Shown here one piece after another: positions 25,557 to 53,034 of a stretch of 64,000 nt of DNA. Location: assembly GCF_045679555.1 (NCBI RefSeq), contig NC_092091.1, positions 90,642,978-90,706,977 on the forward strand. Direction: 5' to 3'. Source of the stretch: Salvelinus alpinus (Eukaryota > Chordata > Actinopteri > Salmoniformes > Salmonidae). How positions within the stretch are numbered: position 1 is the stretch's first letter; every line of letters begins with the position of its first letter. The position numbers and the translations under genes are program-made. The notes under the pieces were generated by a model. It did no database searches and was not told the origin of the DNA. It saw only the letters and a list, made by a program, of their open reading frames with translations.

Positions 25557-28500
25557 ATAACAGCTAGTCAGGGGATATTACTGATAACAGCCAGCCTGGG
25601 GATATGACTGATAACAGCTAGTCTGGGGATATGACTGATAACAACTAGTCTGGGGATATGACTGATAACAGCTAGTCTGGGGATATTACTGATAACAGCC
25701 AGCCTGGGGATATGACTGATAACAGCTAGTCTGGGGATATGACTGATAACAGCTAGTCTGGGGATATGACTGATAACAGCTAGTCTGGGGATATGACTGA
25801 TAACAGCTAGCCTGGGGATATGACTGATAACAGCTAGTCTGGGAATATGACTGATAACAGCTAGTCTGGGGATATGACTGATAACAGCTAGTCTGGGGAT
25901 ATGACTGATAACAGCTAGTCTGGGTATATGACTGATAACAGCTAGTCTGGGGATATGACTGACAACAGCTAATCTGGTTATATGACTGATAACAGCTAGT
26001 CTGGGGATATGACTGATAACAGCAAGTCTGGGGATATGACTGACAACAGCTAGTCTGGTTATATGACTGATAACAGCTAGTCTGGGGATATGACTGATAA
26101 CAGCTAGTCTGGGGATATGACTGATAACAGCTAGTCTGGGGATATGACTGATAACAGCTAGTCTGGGGATATGACTGATAACAGCTAGTCTGGGAATATG
26201 ACTGATAACAGCTAGTCTGGTTATGTGACTGGTAACAGCTAGTCTGGGAATATGACTGATAACAGCTAGTCTAAGGATATGACTGATAACAGCTAGTCTG
26301 GGAATATGACTGATTACAGCTAGTCTGGGAATATGACTGATAACAGCTAGTCTAAGGATATGACTGATTACAGCTAGTCTGGGGATATGACTGATTACAG
26401 CTAGTCTGGGAATATGACTGATAACAGCTAGTCTGGGGATATGACTGATAACAGTTAGTCTGGGGATATGACTGATAACAGCTAGTCTGGGAATATGACT
26501 GATAACAGCTAGTCGAAGGATATGACTGATAACAGCTAGTCTGGGGATATGACTGATTACAGCTAGTCTGGGAATATGACTGATAACACCTAGTCGAAGG
26601 ATATGACTGATAACAGCTAGTCTGGGGATATGACTGATAACAGCTAGTCAGGGAATATGACTGATAACAGCTAGTCTGGGGATATGACTGATAACAGTTA
26701 GTCTGGGGATATGACTGATAACAGCTAGTCTAAGGATATGACTGATAACAGCTAGTCTAAGGATATGACTGATAACAGCTAGTCTAAGGATATGACTGAT
26801 AACAGCTAGTCTGGGTATATGACTAATAACACCTAGTCTGGGGATATGACTAATAACAGCTAGTCTAAGGATATGACTGATACCAGCTAGTCTGGGTATA
26901 TGACTGATAACAGCTAGTCTGGGGATATGACCGATAACAGCTAGTCTGGGGATATGACTGATGAAGCTAGTCTGAGGATATGACTAATAACAGCTAGTCT
27001 GGGGATATGACTGATAACAGCTAGTCTGGTTATATGACTGCTAACAGCTAGTCTAAGGATATGACTAATAACAGCTAGTCTGGGGATTTGACTGATAACA
27101 GCCAGCCTGGGGATATGACTAATAACAGCTAGTCTGGGGATATGGCTGATAACAGCTAGTCTGGGGATATGACTGATAACAGCTAGTCTGGGGATATGAC
27201 TGATAACAGCTAGTCTGGGATATGACTAATTACAGCTAGTCTGGGGATATGACTGATAACAGCTAGTCTGGGGATATGACTGATAACAGCTAGTCTAAGG
27301 ATATGACTAATAACAGCTAGTCTGGGGATATGACTGATAACAGCTAGTCTAAGGATATGACTGATAACAGCTAGTCTAAGGATATGACTGATAACAGCTG
27401 GTCTAAGGATATGACTGATAACAGCTAGTCTAAGGATATGACTGATAACATCTAGTCTGGGGATATGACTGATAACAGCTAGTTAGGGATATGACTGATA
27501 ACAGCTAGTCTGGGGATATGACTGATAACAGCTAGTTAGGGATATGACTGATAACAGCTAGTCAGGGAATATGACTGATAACAGCTAGTCTGGGGATATG
27601 ACTGATAACAGCTAGTCAGGGAATATGACTGATAACAGCTAGTCTGGGGATATGACTGATAACAGCTAGTCTGGGGATATGACTGATAACAGCTAGTCTG
27701 GGGATATGACTGATAACAAGTGGTCTGGGGATATGACTGATTACAGCTAGTATGGGGATATGGCTGATAACAGCTAGTCTGGGGATATGACTGATAACAG
27801 CTTGTCTGGGGATATGACTGATAACATCTAGTCTGGGGATATGACTGATAACAGCTAGTCAGGGGATATGACTGATAACAGCTAGTCTGGGGATATGACT
27901 GATAACAGCTAGTCTGGGGATATGACTGATAACAGCTAGTCTGGGGATATGACTGATTACAGCTAGTCTGGGGATATGACTGATAACAGCTAGTCTGGGG
28001 ATATGACTGATAACAGCTAGTCTGGGGATAAGACTGACAACAGCTAGTCTGGTTATATGACTGATAACAGCTAGTCTGGGGATATGACTGATAACAGCTA
28101 GTCTAAGGATATGACTGATAACAGCTAGTCTGGGGATATGACTGATAACAGCTTGTCTGGGGATATGACTAATAACAGCTAGTCTGGGGATATGACTGAT
28201 AACAGCTAGTCTAAGGATATGACTGATAACAGCTAGTCTGGGGATATGACTGATAACAGCTAGTCTAAGGATATGACTGATAACAGCTAGTCAGGGGATA
28301 TGACTGATAACAGCTAGTCTGGGGATATGACTGATAACAGCTAGTCTAAGGATTTGACTGATTACAGCTAGTCAGGGGATATGACTGATAATAGCTAATC
28401 TAAGGATATGACTGATAACAGCTAGTCTGGGTATATGACTGACAACAGCTAGTCTGGTTATATGACTGATAACAGCTAGTCTGGGGATATGACTGATAAC

Positions 28501-31244
28501 AGCTAGACTGGGGATATGGCTGATAACAGCTAGTCTGGGGATATGACTGATAACAGCTAGTCTGGGGATATGACTGATAACAGCTAGTCTGGGATATGAC
28601 TGATAACAGCTAGTCTGGGGATATGACTGATAACAGCTAGTCTGGGGATATGACTGATAACAGCTAGTCTGGGGATATGACTGATAACAGCTAGTCTGGG
28701 GATATGACTGATAACAGCTAGTCTGGGGATATGACTGATAACAGCTAGTCTGGGGATATGACTGATAACAGCTAGTCTGGGGATATGACTGATAACAGCT
28801 AGTCTAAGGATATGACTAATAACAGCTAGTCTGGGGATATGACTGATAACAGCTAGTCTAAGGATATGACTGATAACAGCTAGTCTAAGGATATGACTGA
28901 TAACATCTAGTCTGGGGATATGACTGATAACAGCTAGTTAGGGATATGACTGATAACATCTAGTCTGGGGATATGACTGATAACAGCTGGTCTAAGGATA
29001 TGACTGATAACAGCTAGTCTAAGGATATGACTGATAACATCTAGTCTGGGGATATGACTGATAACAGCTAGTTAGGGATATGACTGATAACAGCTAGTCT
29101 GTGGATATGACTGATAACAGCTAGTTAGGGATATGACTGATAACAGCTAGTCAGGGAATATGACTGATAACAGCTAGTCTGGGGATATGACTGATAACAG
29201 CTAGTCAGGGAATATGACTGATAACAGCTAGTCTGGGGATATGACTGATAACAGCTAGTCTGGGGATATGACTGATAACAGCTAGTCTGGGGATATGACT
29301 GATAACAAGTGGTCTGGGGATATGACTGATTACAGCTAGTATGGGGATATGGCTGATAACAGCTAGTCTGGGGATATGACTGATAACAGCTTGTCTGGGG
29401 ATATGACTGATAACAGCTAGTCTGGGGATATGACTGATAACAGCTAGTCAGGGGATATGACTGATAACAGCTAGTCTGGGGATATGACTGATAACAGCTA
29501 GTCTGGGGATATGACTGATAACAGCTAGTCTGGGGATATGACTGATTACAGCTAGTCTGGGGATATGACTGATAACAGCTAGTCTGGGGATATGACTGAT
29601 AACAGCTAGTCTGGGGATATGACTGATTACAGCTAGTCTGGGGATATGACTGATAACAGCTAGTCTGGGGATATGACTGATAACAGCTAGTCAGGGGATA
29701 TGACTGATAACAGCTAGTCTGGGGATATGACTGATAACAGCTAGTCTGGGGATATGACTGATAACAGCTAGTCTGGGGATATGACTGATTACAGCTAGTC
29801 TGGGGATATGACTGATAACAGCTAGTCTGGGGATATGACTGATAACAGCTAGTCTGGGGATATGACTGATAACAGCTAGTCAGGGGATATGACTGATTAC
29901 AGCTAGTCTGGGGATAAGACTGACAATAGCTAGTCTGGTTATATGACTGATAACAGCTAGTCTGGGGATATGACTGATAACAGCTAGTCTAAGGATATGA
30001 CTGATAACAGCTAGTCTGGGGATATGACTGATAACAGCTTGTCTGGGGATATGACTAATAACAGCTAGTCTGGGGATATGACTGATAACAGCTAGTCTAA
30101 GGATATGACTGATAACAGCTAGTCTGGGGATATGACTGATAACAGCTAGTCAGGGGATATGACTGATAACAGCTAGTCTGGGGATATGACTGATAACAGC
30201 TAGTCTAAGGATTTGACTGATTACAGCTAGTCTGGGGATATGACTGATAATAGCTAATCTAAGGATATGACTGATAACAGCTAGTCTGGGGATATGACTG
30301 ATAACAGCTAGTCTGGGGATATGACTGATAACAGCTAGTCTGGGGATATGACTGATAACAGCTAGTCTAAGGATATGACTGATAACAGCTAGTCTGGGGA
30401 TATGACTGATAACAGCTAGTCTGGGGATATGACTGATAACAGCTAGTCTGGGGATATGACTGATAACAGCTAGTCTAAGGATATGACTGATAACAGCTAG
30501 TCTGGGGATATGACTGATAACAGCTAGTCTAAGGATATGACTGATAACAGCTAGTCTGGGGATATGACTGATAACAGCTAGTCTGGGGATATGACTGATA
30601 ACAGCTAGTCTAAGGATATGACTGATAACAGCTAGTCTGGGGATATGACTGATAACAGCTAGTCTAAGGATATGACTGATAACAGCTAGTCTAAGGATAT
30701 GACTGATAACAGCTAGTCTGGGGATATGACTGATAACAGCTAGTCTAAGGATATGACTGATAACAGCTAGTCTGGGGATATGACTGATAACAGCTAGTCT
30801 AAGGATATGACTGATAACAGCTAGTCTGGGGATATGACTGATAACAGCTAGTCTGGGGATATGACTGATAACAGCTAGTCTGGGGATATGACTGATAACA
30901 GCTAGTCTGGGGATATGACTGATTACAGCTAGTCTGGGGATATGACTGATAACAGCTAGTCTGGGGATATGACTGATAACAGCTAGTCTGGGGATATGAC
31001 TGATAACAGCTAGTCTGGGGATATGACTGATAACAGCTAGTCTGGGGATATGACTGATAACAGCTAGTCTAAGGATATGACTGATAACAGTTAGTCTGGG
31101 GATATGACTGATAACAGCTAGTCTGGGGATATGACTGATAACAGCTAGTCTAAGGATATGACTGATAACAGCTAGTCAGGGGATATGACTGATAACAGCT
31201 AGTCTGGGGATATGACTGATTACAGCTAGTCTGGGGATATGACT
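25557..31244. repeat. 28-bp satellite, right arm
   Basis: About 203 further copies of the same 28-bp unit. A distinctive variant string (AGTTAGGGATATG, then AACAAGTGGTCTGGGG, then GGATATGGCTGATAAC) occurs near 27480-27770 and again near 29060-29355, about 1.59 kb apart, so a multi-unit block was duplicated. Confidence 0.95.
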
Positions 31245-31310
31245 GAGACATGGATTGTAGCTGAGAACATACACATATTTTCAACCTCTCACTTCCTCTT
31301 TCTCCTATTC

Positions 31311-31615
<305 letters not shown>

Positions 31616-31639
31616 GAGGTCATCCTCAGACACACCCCT

Positions 31640-32690
31640 TATTACTGTAACAAACAGAACAAGGAACAGGGGATTTACACACAGGCCTCCTCAGACACAC
31701 CCCTTGAGAAGTGTCCTCTAATCCGAGCCAGGTCTTATGCAAATGATCAACATGCAGTTTACAGTAAGTCGTTTGCCTTTTTTCCAGTAAGAAACATCTG
31801 ACATGTGACAGAGAGCTGTTCTTATACCCATTAACACTTCTGTACTTCCTGACACCATACCGTCTCTGATAAACAGGGAGATGTTAGTGTGCAGTGCAGT
31901 TATTGTCCGCCAGCTTCTTTTGATGTAGATAGAGAATGGAGGAGACAGTACATGTGGACCTTAGGCCCTCTCTGAGAAAGATAGAGACATCTCTGAATGA
32001 CTATTATCTCTGGTGTCAATGTTTCACAGGACAGATAGACAGAGTGTAGGGGAGAGAGAGGGAGACACAGAGTGAGACACAGTGAGACAGACATGGAAGG
32101 AGAGAGAGGGAGATACACAGTGAGACAGATATGGAGAGGGACAGAACATATTTGTAAGAACCTTACACATTTAGTCCTCCCCCCTCCTCCCATCCACAGA
32201 AGAGGAAAGGAGAAGTGTGAATGAACGTCTCTGCACTATTCTCTCTGGTGTCCATGTCACACAGGATACAGTAAATATAGACCTCAGGCCCTCTCTGAGG
32301 AAGATAGAGACATCTCTTTCAAACTATTCTCTCTGGTGTCAATGTCACACAGGATACAGTATAGAATGATAAAACTCTACATGGTCATTGATGGTCGACC
32401 ACAGAGTGATGTAATGCAGCATTTCCTAAACTCGGTCCTGGGAACCCCAAGAGGTGCACCTTTTAGTTATTTCCGTAACACTACAAAGATAATAATTAAC
32501 TCTTCATCATCAAGCTTTGATTACTAGAATCAGCTGTGTAGTGATACGTAACCTCTCAAAACTACAGTCATCCTCTGTGATGTGTGTGTGAATTCACAGG
32601 GTCCCATTTTACTCCATGTGAATATATTGTCACTTCAATGCTTTCATCACATGTTAAAATGTATATACACTGTTGTAAACTAAACTACTA
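31640..32690. other. Intergenic sequence upstream of lectin gene 2
   Basis: No gene. A segment of about 100 to 130 bp containing GGCCCTCTCTGAG, GATAGAGACATCTCT and CTCTGGTGTC is repeated three times (about 31950, 32230 and 32290). An octamer-like ATGCAAAT is at 31737-31744, too far upstream to be called a promoter element. Confidence 0.4.
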
Positions 32691-32904
32691 TAAACTAAAT
32701 ATACAAACTAATCTACACTGTTTTAAGCAAACATGGTTTTCAGAAAATAAGTCTGGAGTCACGTGGTGGTGGTTAGTGTCGTCCTATTGGTTAGACAGTT
32801 TCCCCTTTAATGAGGTTGACAGTTAAAACTGTCTCTGACATTAGACTGAGTCACACAGAGGCTCCAGCTGTGCAGCGAACAGACACAAACCTACAACTGA
32901 GATA
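32690..32904 (+). promoter_or_regulatory. Probable promoter/5' leader of lectin gene 2
   Basis: Near-identical to 1494-1704. It keeps the inverted CCAAT (ATTGG, 32786-32790), TTTCCCCTTT, GTTAAAACTG and the AP-1-type TGAGTCA (32847-32853). Conservation between paralogues suggests shared regulation. The start site is not determinable. Confidence 0.45.
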
Positions 32905-33225
32905 ACAGAAGACATTACAACAGTAGAAGTTACAACAGTAGAATATACAACAGTAGAAGCTACAACAGTAGAAGCTACAACAGTAGAAGATACAACAGTA
33001 GAAGATATAACAGTAGAAGTTACAGTAGAAGTTACAACAGTAGAAGTTACAACAGTAGAAGTGACAACAGTAGAAGATACAACAGTAGAAGTTACAACAG
33101 TAGAAGATACAACAGTAGAAGATACAACAGTAGAAGTTACAACAGTAGAAGATACAACAGTAGAAGATACAACAGTAGAAGTTACAACAGTAGAAGTTAC
33201 AACAGTAGAAGTTACAACGAAGAAC
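32905..33225 (+). repeat. 15-bp minisatellite in the 5' leader of lectin gene 2
   Basis: About 20 copies of the GTTACAACAGTAGAA-type unit, more homogeneous than in gene 1. Its frame runs into a TAA before the ATG at 33243, so here it is untranslated. Confidence 0.9.
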
Positions 33226-33242
33226 CTAATTAAATAAATACC

Positions 33243-46433
<13,191 letters not shown>

Positions 46434-46890
46434 GATTCATCCTCTGTACTCTCTCTGAACTACTAAATAAGATTTTGCTAAGTACTATCAATGAGAAACT
46501 ATTTTCTGCTTATTCAATTTACCTTGTCAAGTACATACAATATATAACAATACAAATGTATAATACATCATAATAAAAATAACATAACATATGCAATAAC
46601 AATACAATGACTTGATAACAGAAAGACTGTTCTCTCTGTTGTCGTGGAAATTCACCACTAAGGACTGAAATTCAAAGGAAATGAATCAATCTTTATTATC
46701 ACAGTCATAGAGGTTTATTGATGTTAATTTTTATTTTTATTACTTTTTATTTTAGTCTACTTGCAAAATATTTTTCTTAACTCTTCTTGAACTGCACTTT
46801 TAGTTAAGGGCTCGTAAGTCATCATTTCACTGTAAAAGTCTACACTTCTTGTATTCGGAGCATGTGACAAATAAAGTTTGATTTGATTTG
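46434..46890 (+). other. 3' UTR and retroposon tail of lectin gene 2
   Basis: Parallel to 15703-16160. AATAAA occurs at 46572-46577 and 46869-46874. Confidence 0.55.
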
Positions 46891-46962
46891 ATTTGAGACT
46901 CTTCATACTGCGACACAAACAAGTCATATAAGCACGGTTGGTTCCTGCATGAGACTGACTGA

Positions 46963-47162
46963 TACCAGGAGGGCGAGAAAAGAGAGACTGGAAGAAGCAG
47001 GCGCTGAGACACTAAACGCTGGTCGTCTTGAACAAACAAGATGAACTGGCACAGACAGAAAACAGGTATAAATACCCAGGGGATAATTGGGGAAGATGGG
47101 CGACACCTGGAGGGGGGTGGAGACAAGCACAAGGACAAGGTGAAACAGATCAGGGTGTGACA
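46963..47162. mobile_element. LTR-end fragment
   Basis: Phrases CAGGTATAAATACCCAGGGG and GGTGAAACAGATCAGGGTGT followed by GACA resemble the end of a salmonid gypsy LTR. There is no partner LTR. Confidence 0.4.
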
Positions 47163-47176
47163 CTATATGTGTTTTA

Positions 47177-48310
<1,134 letters not shown>

Positions 48311-48314
48311 TTAA

Positions 48315-50159
48315 CTTCTAGTTGCACACAATCCCGGATCCGGGAGCACCCCCATCAGTAAAAAAGCTGACTAGCATAGCCTAGCATAGCGTCACAAGTA
48401 AATACTAGCATCTAAATATCATTAAATCACAAGTCCAAGACACCAGATGAAAGATACACATCTTGTGAATCCAGCCATCATTTCTGATTTTTAAAATGTT
48501 TTACAGGGAAGACACAATATGTAAATCTATTAGCTAACCACGATAGCAAAAGACACAACTTTTTTTCCCCACCATTTTTTTCATGCATAGGTAGCTATCA
48601 CAATTTCGACCAAATAAAGATATAAATAGCCACTAACCAAGAAACAACTTCATCAGATGACAGTCTGATAACATATTTATTGTATAGCATATGTTTTGTT
48701 CGAAAAATTTGCATATTTCAGGTATAAATCATAGTTTACCATTGCAGCCACCATCACAACTCTCACCTAAGCAACTAGAATAACTACAGAGACCAACGTG
48801 AATTACCTAAATACTCATCATAAAACATTTATGAAAAATACACAGCGTACAGCAAATGAAAGACAAAGATCTTGTGAATCCAGCCAATATTTCCGATTTT
48901 TTGAGTGTTTTACAGCGAAAACACAATATAGCATTATATTAGCTTACTACAATAGTGAACCACACAACAGCATTGATTCAAGCCAACAATAGCGATAACG
49001 AATAAACCAGCAAAAGATATTAATTTTTTCACTAACCTTCTCAAACTTCTTCAGATGACAGTCCTATAACATCATATTACACAATACATATAGAGTTTGT
49101 TCGAAAATGTGCATATTTAGCGGCACAAATCGTGGTTATACAATGAGAAAAGTAGCCAAGCTGCCAACAATATGTCAGAAGAAATCTTGGGAGAGGCACC
49201 TAATCTAATCAGTAACTAATCATAAACTTGACTAAAAAATACAGGTTGGACAGCAAATGAAAGATACATTAGTTCTTAATGCAACCGCTGTGTTAGATTT
49301 TTAAAATTAACGTTACTACGACATACAACGTCCGTTAAAGCCAGACCGCATCGAAATCAATGGCGGAATAGGAGTTTTACATTTTTCAACAGAACAACGA
49401 ATTAACATCATAAATAGTTCTTACTTTTTGATGAGCTTCCATCAGAATCTTGGGCAAGTTGTCCTTTGTCCAAAAGAATCGTTGCTCGGTTGTAGATTGT
49501 CGCCTTCAACTTTGGAATTAGCTGTAAACATTAGCCATGTGGCGAAGACGTGCCCAACTCACTATTGCGCAGCACAAAGAAAATTTCGAAAATCGCAATA
49601 TACTCACATAAACTGAAATAACTCGGTTTAAAATAACTACGTTATGATGTTTCTAACACCTATATCGAATAAAATCAGAGCCAGATATATCTAAGGGCTA
49701 TAACGGGAGCTTTCTAGAATGCCATCCTGAGGTCTGTCTTGCGTCATGGCGAACGAAGGAAAGAGAGGACCTCACGTTCCGAGCCTATTTATAAGGCCTC
49801 AGATCTGCCTAGCAACTCCATTCCAATTCTCACTATTTGCTGACATCCAGGGGAAGGCATATGCAGTGCATCTCAACCAATAGAAGACAGGCAAATTAAT
49901 AAACCGACCTCAGAACAGCCTGCATGATTTCAGACTTCTCACTTCCTCACAGGAAAATTGCTCCAACTCGAGTTCTGTTTAACTCACAGATATAATTCAA
50001 ACGGTTTTAGAAACTAGAGAGTGTTTTCTATCCAATAGTAATAACAATATGCATATTGTACGAGCAAGAATTGAGTACGAGGCAGTTTAATTTGGGAACA
50101 AATTTTTTACAAAGTGCAAATAGCACCCCCTATTGTAAACCATAATAAAAACTTACACC
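48315..50159 (-). mobile_element. TTAA-flanked non-autonomous element, copy C
   Basis: Left TTAA at 48311-48314, then CTTCTAGTTGCACAC and the palindrome TCCCGGATCCGGGA. Internal phrases are shared with copy A (AAATCTATTAGCTAACCACG). It is longer than the others through partial internal repetition (the AATCCAGCCA phrase recurs at about 48470 and 48880). The right end is uncertain. A TTAA at 50160-50163 is the best candidate. Confidence 0.6.
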
Positions 50160-50163
50160 TTAA

Positions 50164-51102
50164 TTAGTGCTGAAAATCCACTTTTTTCTGGGCGTTGCTA
50201 TGGGTTCTGTGAATGAGCTATTGGACAGAAACTGTAGGGTCCGTTTCTATGGGTCGAAGTGGTTTCAATGGACCCAGTCTTGTGACTCTGGGACTTTTCT
50301 AAATGTTCTCATTTTCGCGATGGTCAAAATGTATTGAAGTCATTGCAAATGTACGAGGCTGTTTCTCGGCCTGAGTACCTTCTAGATCCACATAGCTCAC
50401 CACGCACTATAGACTTGAGCTCTAGAACAAGTTTCTAAAGTTTCAGAGCTCTAAGTCTGACGGTTCTTTGATATTTTGAACGAAGGTAACTACTGCAGGC
50501 TCTATGTGTCTGTTAACATCACACTGTGTCACTCCCCATTGGCTGTGTGGGTGAGTTCTGAAAATCACAGAAAATCACGTAGAGCTCCGAAACCCGCCTT
50601 AACGGATTCGTCTGAACACGCTGCAACTGGATCTATAACTTTTTTGAAAAAAAAAACAGATTTCTTTATCCATCACCGAACGGACATTGAATAATTTTTG
50701 TAAATTCCGATAAATGTCTGGTTCTTTTTTTCCTTACTGCCTAGGTTCATGTACTTTTGACGTGAAGGTGTCAGATTAGCGCTATATTACCATTTTTGAC
50801 CTTTAATCCCAGTTAATGGACCTGAACTCAAAAAGTGTTGAGGCCTCGACGCCATCTTGTTTCTGGGCTAAAAGCCCATTTGGCCAAACCTGTGCTCAAC
50901 GAGTTTCGTCTTAAAAGTCTTTTCCGTTTAGGAGAAAAGGCCATGTCCATTTCGTGATGATTTGTCCATTTGTAATAAGCAGCAAGTCGCCATCTAGTGG
51001 AATTTTCCGGATCAGCGGAATAATTACCAAAAATGTAAAAGGTACTTTGACGTGAAGATTAGCACTATATTACCATTTTTGATCTTCAATCCCAGAAAAT
51101 GT
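50164..51102. repeat. Dispersed repeat with a direct-repeat arm
   Basis: About 50755-51025 (GACGTGAAG, GTTGAGGCCTCGACGCC, AAAAGCCCATTTGG, TGGAATTTTCC) is repeated at 51045-51102 plus 52092-52290, where a mobile element splits it. No gene. Confidence 0.6.
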
Positions 51103-52091
51103 CTCTGGGATATGTGGTAGCGCCAAATTCAAAGAAATTACTATAAAAATGTAACTTTCATTAAATCACACATTCAATATACCAAATTAAAGCTACACTT
51201 GTTGTGAATCCAGCCAGATTTAAAAAAATGCTTTACGGCGAAAGCAAACAATGCTATTATCTGAGGATAGCACCCAAGCAAACAATCACAGACCATCAGA
51301 TTTCAACCCTCCCGCGCGACACAAAACGCAGAAATAAAGATATAATTCATGCCTTACCTTTGACGAGCTTCTTCTGTTGGCACTCCAATATGTCCCATAA
51401 ACATCACAAATGGTCCTTTAGTTCGATTAATTCCGTCGATATATGTCCAAAATGTCCATTTATTTGGCGCGTTTGATCCAGAAAAACACCGGTTCCAACT
51501 TGCACAACGTGACCACAAAATATCTCAAAAGTTACCTGCAAGCTTTGTCCAAACATTTCAAACTACTTTTGTAATACAACTTTAGGTATTTTTTAACGTA
51601 AATAATCGATAAAATTGAAAACGGGATTATCTGTGTTCAATACCGGAGGAAAACAATGTGTAGCATGCTTTCTGGTCATGCGCCTCTAACAAACAGTACT
51701 ATTCACTGGAGGCTCATTCTGAACATGGCTACTTCTTCATTTCTCAAAGGAAAAACCTCAACCAATTTCTAAAGACTGTTGACATCCAGTGGAAGCGATA
51801 GGAACTGCAGGAAGGTCCATTAGACATCTCGATTCCCAATGAAACTCATTGAAAAGAGAGTGACCTAAAAAAAAAAAAATCTGAATGGTTAGTCCTCTGG
51901 GTTTTGCCTGCCAAATAAGTTCTGTTATAGTCACAGACATCATTCAAACAGTTTTAGAAACTTCAGAGTGTTTTCTATCAAATAATAATAATAATATGCA
52001 TATATTAGCCTCTGGGACTGAGTAGGAGGCAGTTTACACTGGGCACGCTATTCATCCAAACGTGAAAATGCTGCCCCCTATCCTAGAGAAG
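51103..52091 (-). mobile_element. TTAA-type non-autonomous element, copy D
   Basis: Inserted in the second copy of the local direct repeat. The left border follows AATCCCAG, which in the undisturbed copy continues TTAATGGAC; here it reads AAAATGTC, i.e. a mutated TTAA. The right border is GAGAAG before TTAA at 52092-52095. The palindrome TCCCAG/CTGGGA occurs near the left end. Internally it shares GTTTTAGAAAC and ATATGCATAT phrases with the family. Confidence 0.6.
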
Positions 52092-52095
52092 TTAA

Positions 52096-52290
52096 CTCGA
52101 AAAGCGTTGAGGCCTCGACGCCGTCTTGTTTCTGGGCTAAAAGCCCATTTGGCTAAACCTGTGCTCACTGAGGTTCGTCTCAAAGTCTTTTCCGTTTAGG
52201 TGAATTGGCCGTTCGTTTCGTGATGTTTTGTCTATTTGCAATAAACAGCCAGTCGCCGTCTGGTGGAATTTTCCAGAACAGCAAAATATA
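52096..52290. repeat. Second arm of the dispersed repeat
   Basis: Continuation of the repeat unit after element D (GTTGAGGCCTCGACGCC to TGGAATTTTCC). Matches 50835-51015. Confidence 0.6.
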
Positions 52291-52572
52291 TATGTATTTT
52301 TTTTACTTTTATAAAACGGAAACCAAATGTCCGAGAGATATTATTTGATGACTTCCCGGAAGATCTGGCCCAGGGGCACGACCTGAGTACGTCGGCCTAT
52401 TATAAAAACTATCGCGGACGTCTAGTAATAGAGCGTACATTTGCAATATAAGGAGATCCTCATCAACCATATGGGTAATGTCATCGGCGTCCCTTATGTA
52501 GGGAAGAGACTGTCCCAGTCAACCATGGTTACAAGGAGAGGATACTATAATATAATGTTTTTGGAACTAACA

Positions 52573-53029
52573 GGCACTATATAGTATCCCCTTTTCATGG
52601 TTCCAGACCCAACAGCATTATATAGTATCCCCTCTTCATGGTTCCAGAACCAACAACATTATATAGTATCCCCTCTTCATGGTTACAGATCCAACAACAT
52701 TATACAGTATCCCCTCTTCATGGTTCCAGACCCAACAACATTATATAGTATCCCCTTTTCATGGTTCCAGACCCAACAGCATTATATAGTATCCCCTCTT
52801 CATGGTTAGACCCAACAACATTATATAGTATCCCCTCTTCATGGTTCCAGAACCAACAACATTATATAGTATCCCCTTTTCATGGTTCCAGACCCAACAG
52901 CATTATATAGTATCCCCTCTTCATGGTTAGACCCAACAACATTATATAGTATCCCCTCTTCATGGTTACAGACCCAACAACATTATATAGTATCCACTCT
53001 TCATGGTTCCAGACCCAACAACATTGTGC
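52573..53029. repeat. 41-bp satellite, left arm
   Basis: Unit TATATAGTATCCCCTCTTCA plus TGGTTACAGACCCAACAACA. About 11 copies, then interrupted by the BEL/Pao element. Confidence 0.95.
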
Positions 53030-53034
53030 TGACA

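Noticed and set aside
16436-31244. CRISPR-like arrays
   Set aside because: The repeats are head-to-tail without unique spacers, in a vertebrate genome. They are satellites.
31737-31744. Octamer ATGCAAAT as a B-cell type promoter element for lectin gene 2
   Set aside because: It lies about 1.5 kb before exon 1, is not present before gene 1, and an 8-mer is expected by chance at about this frequency.
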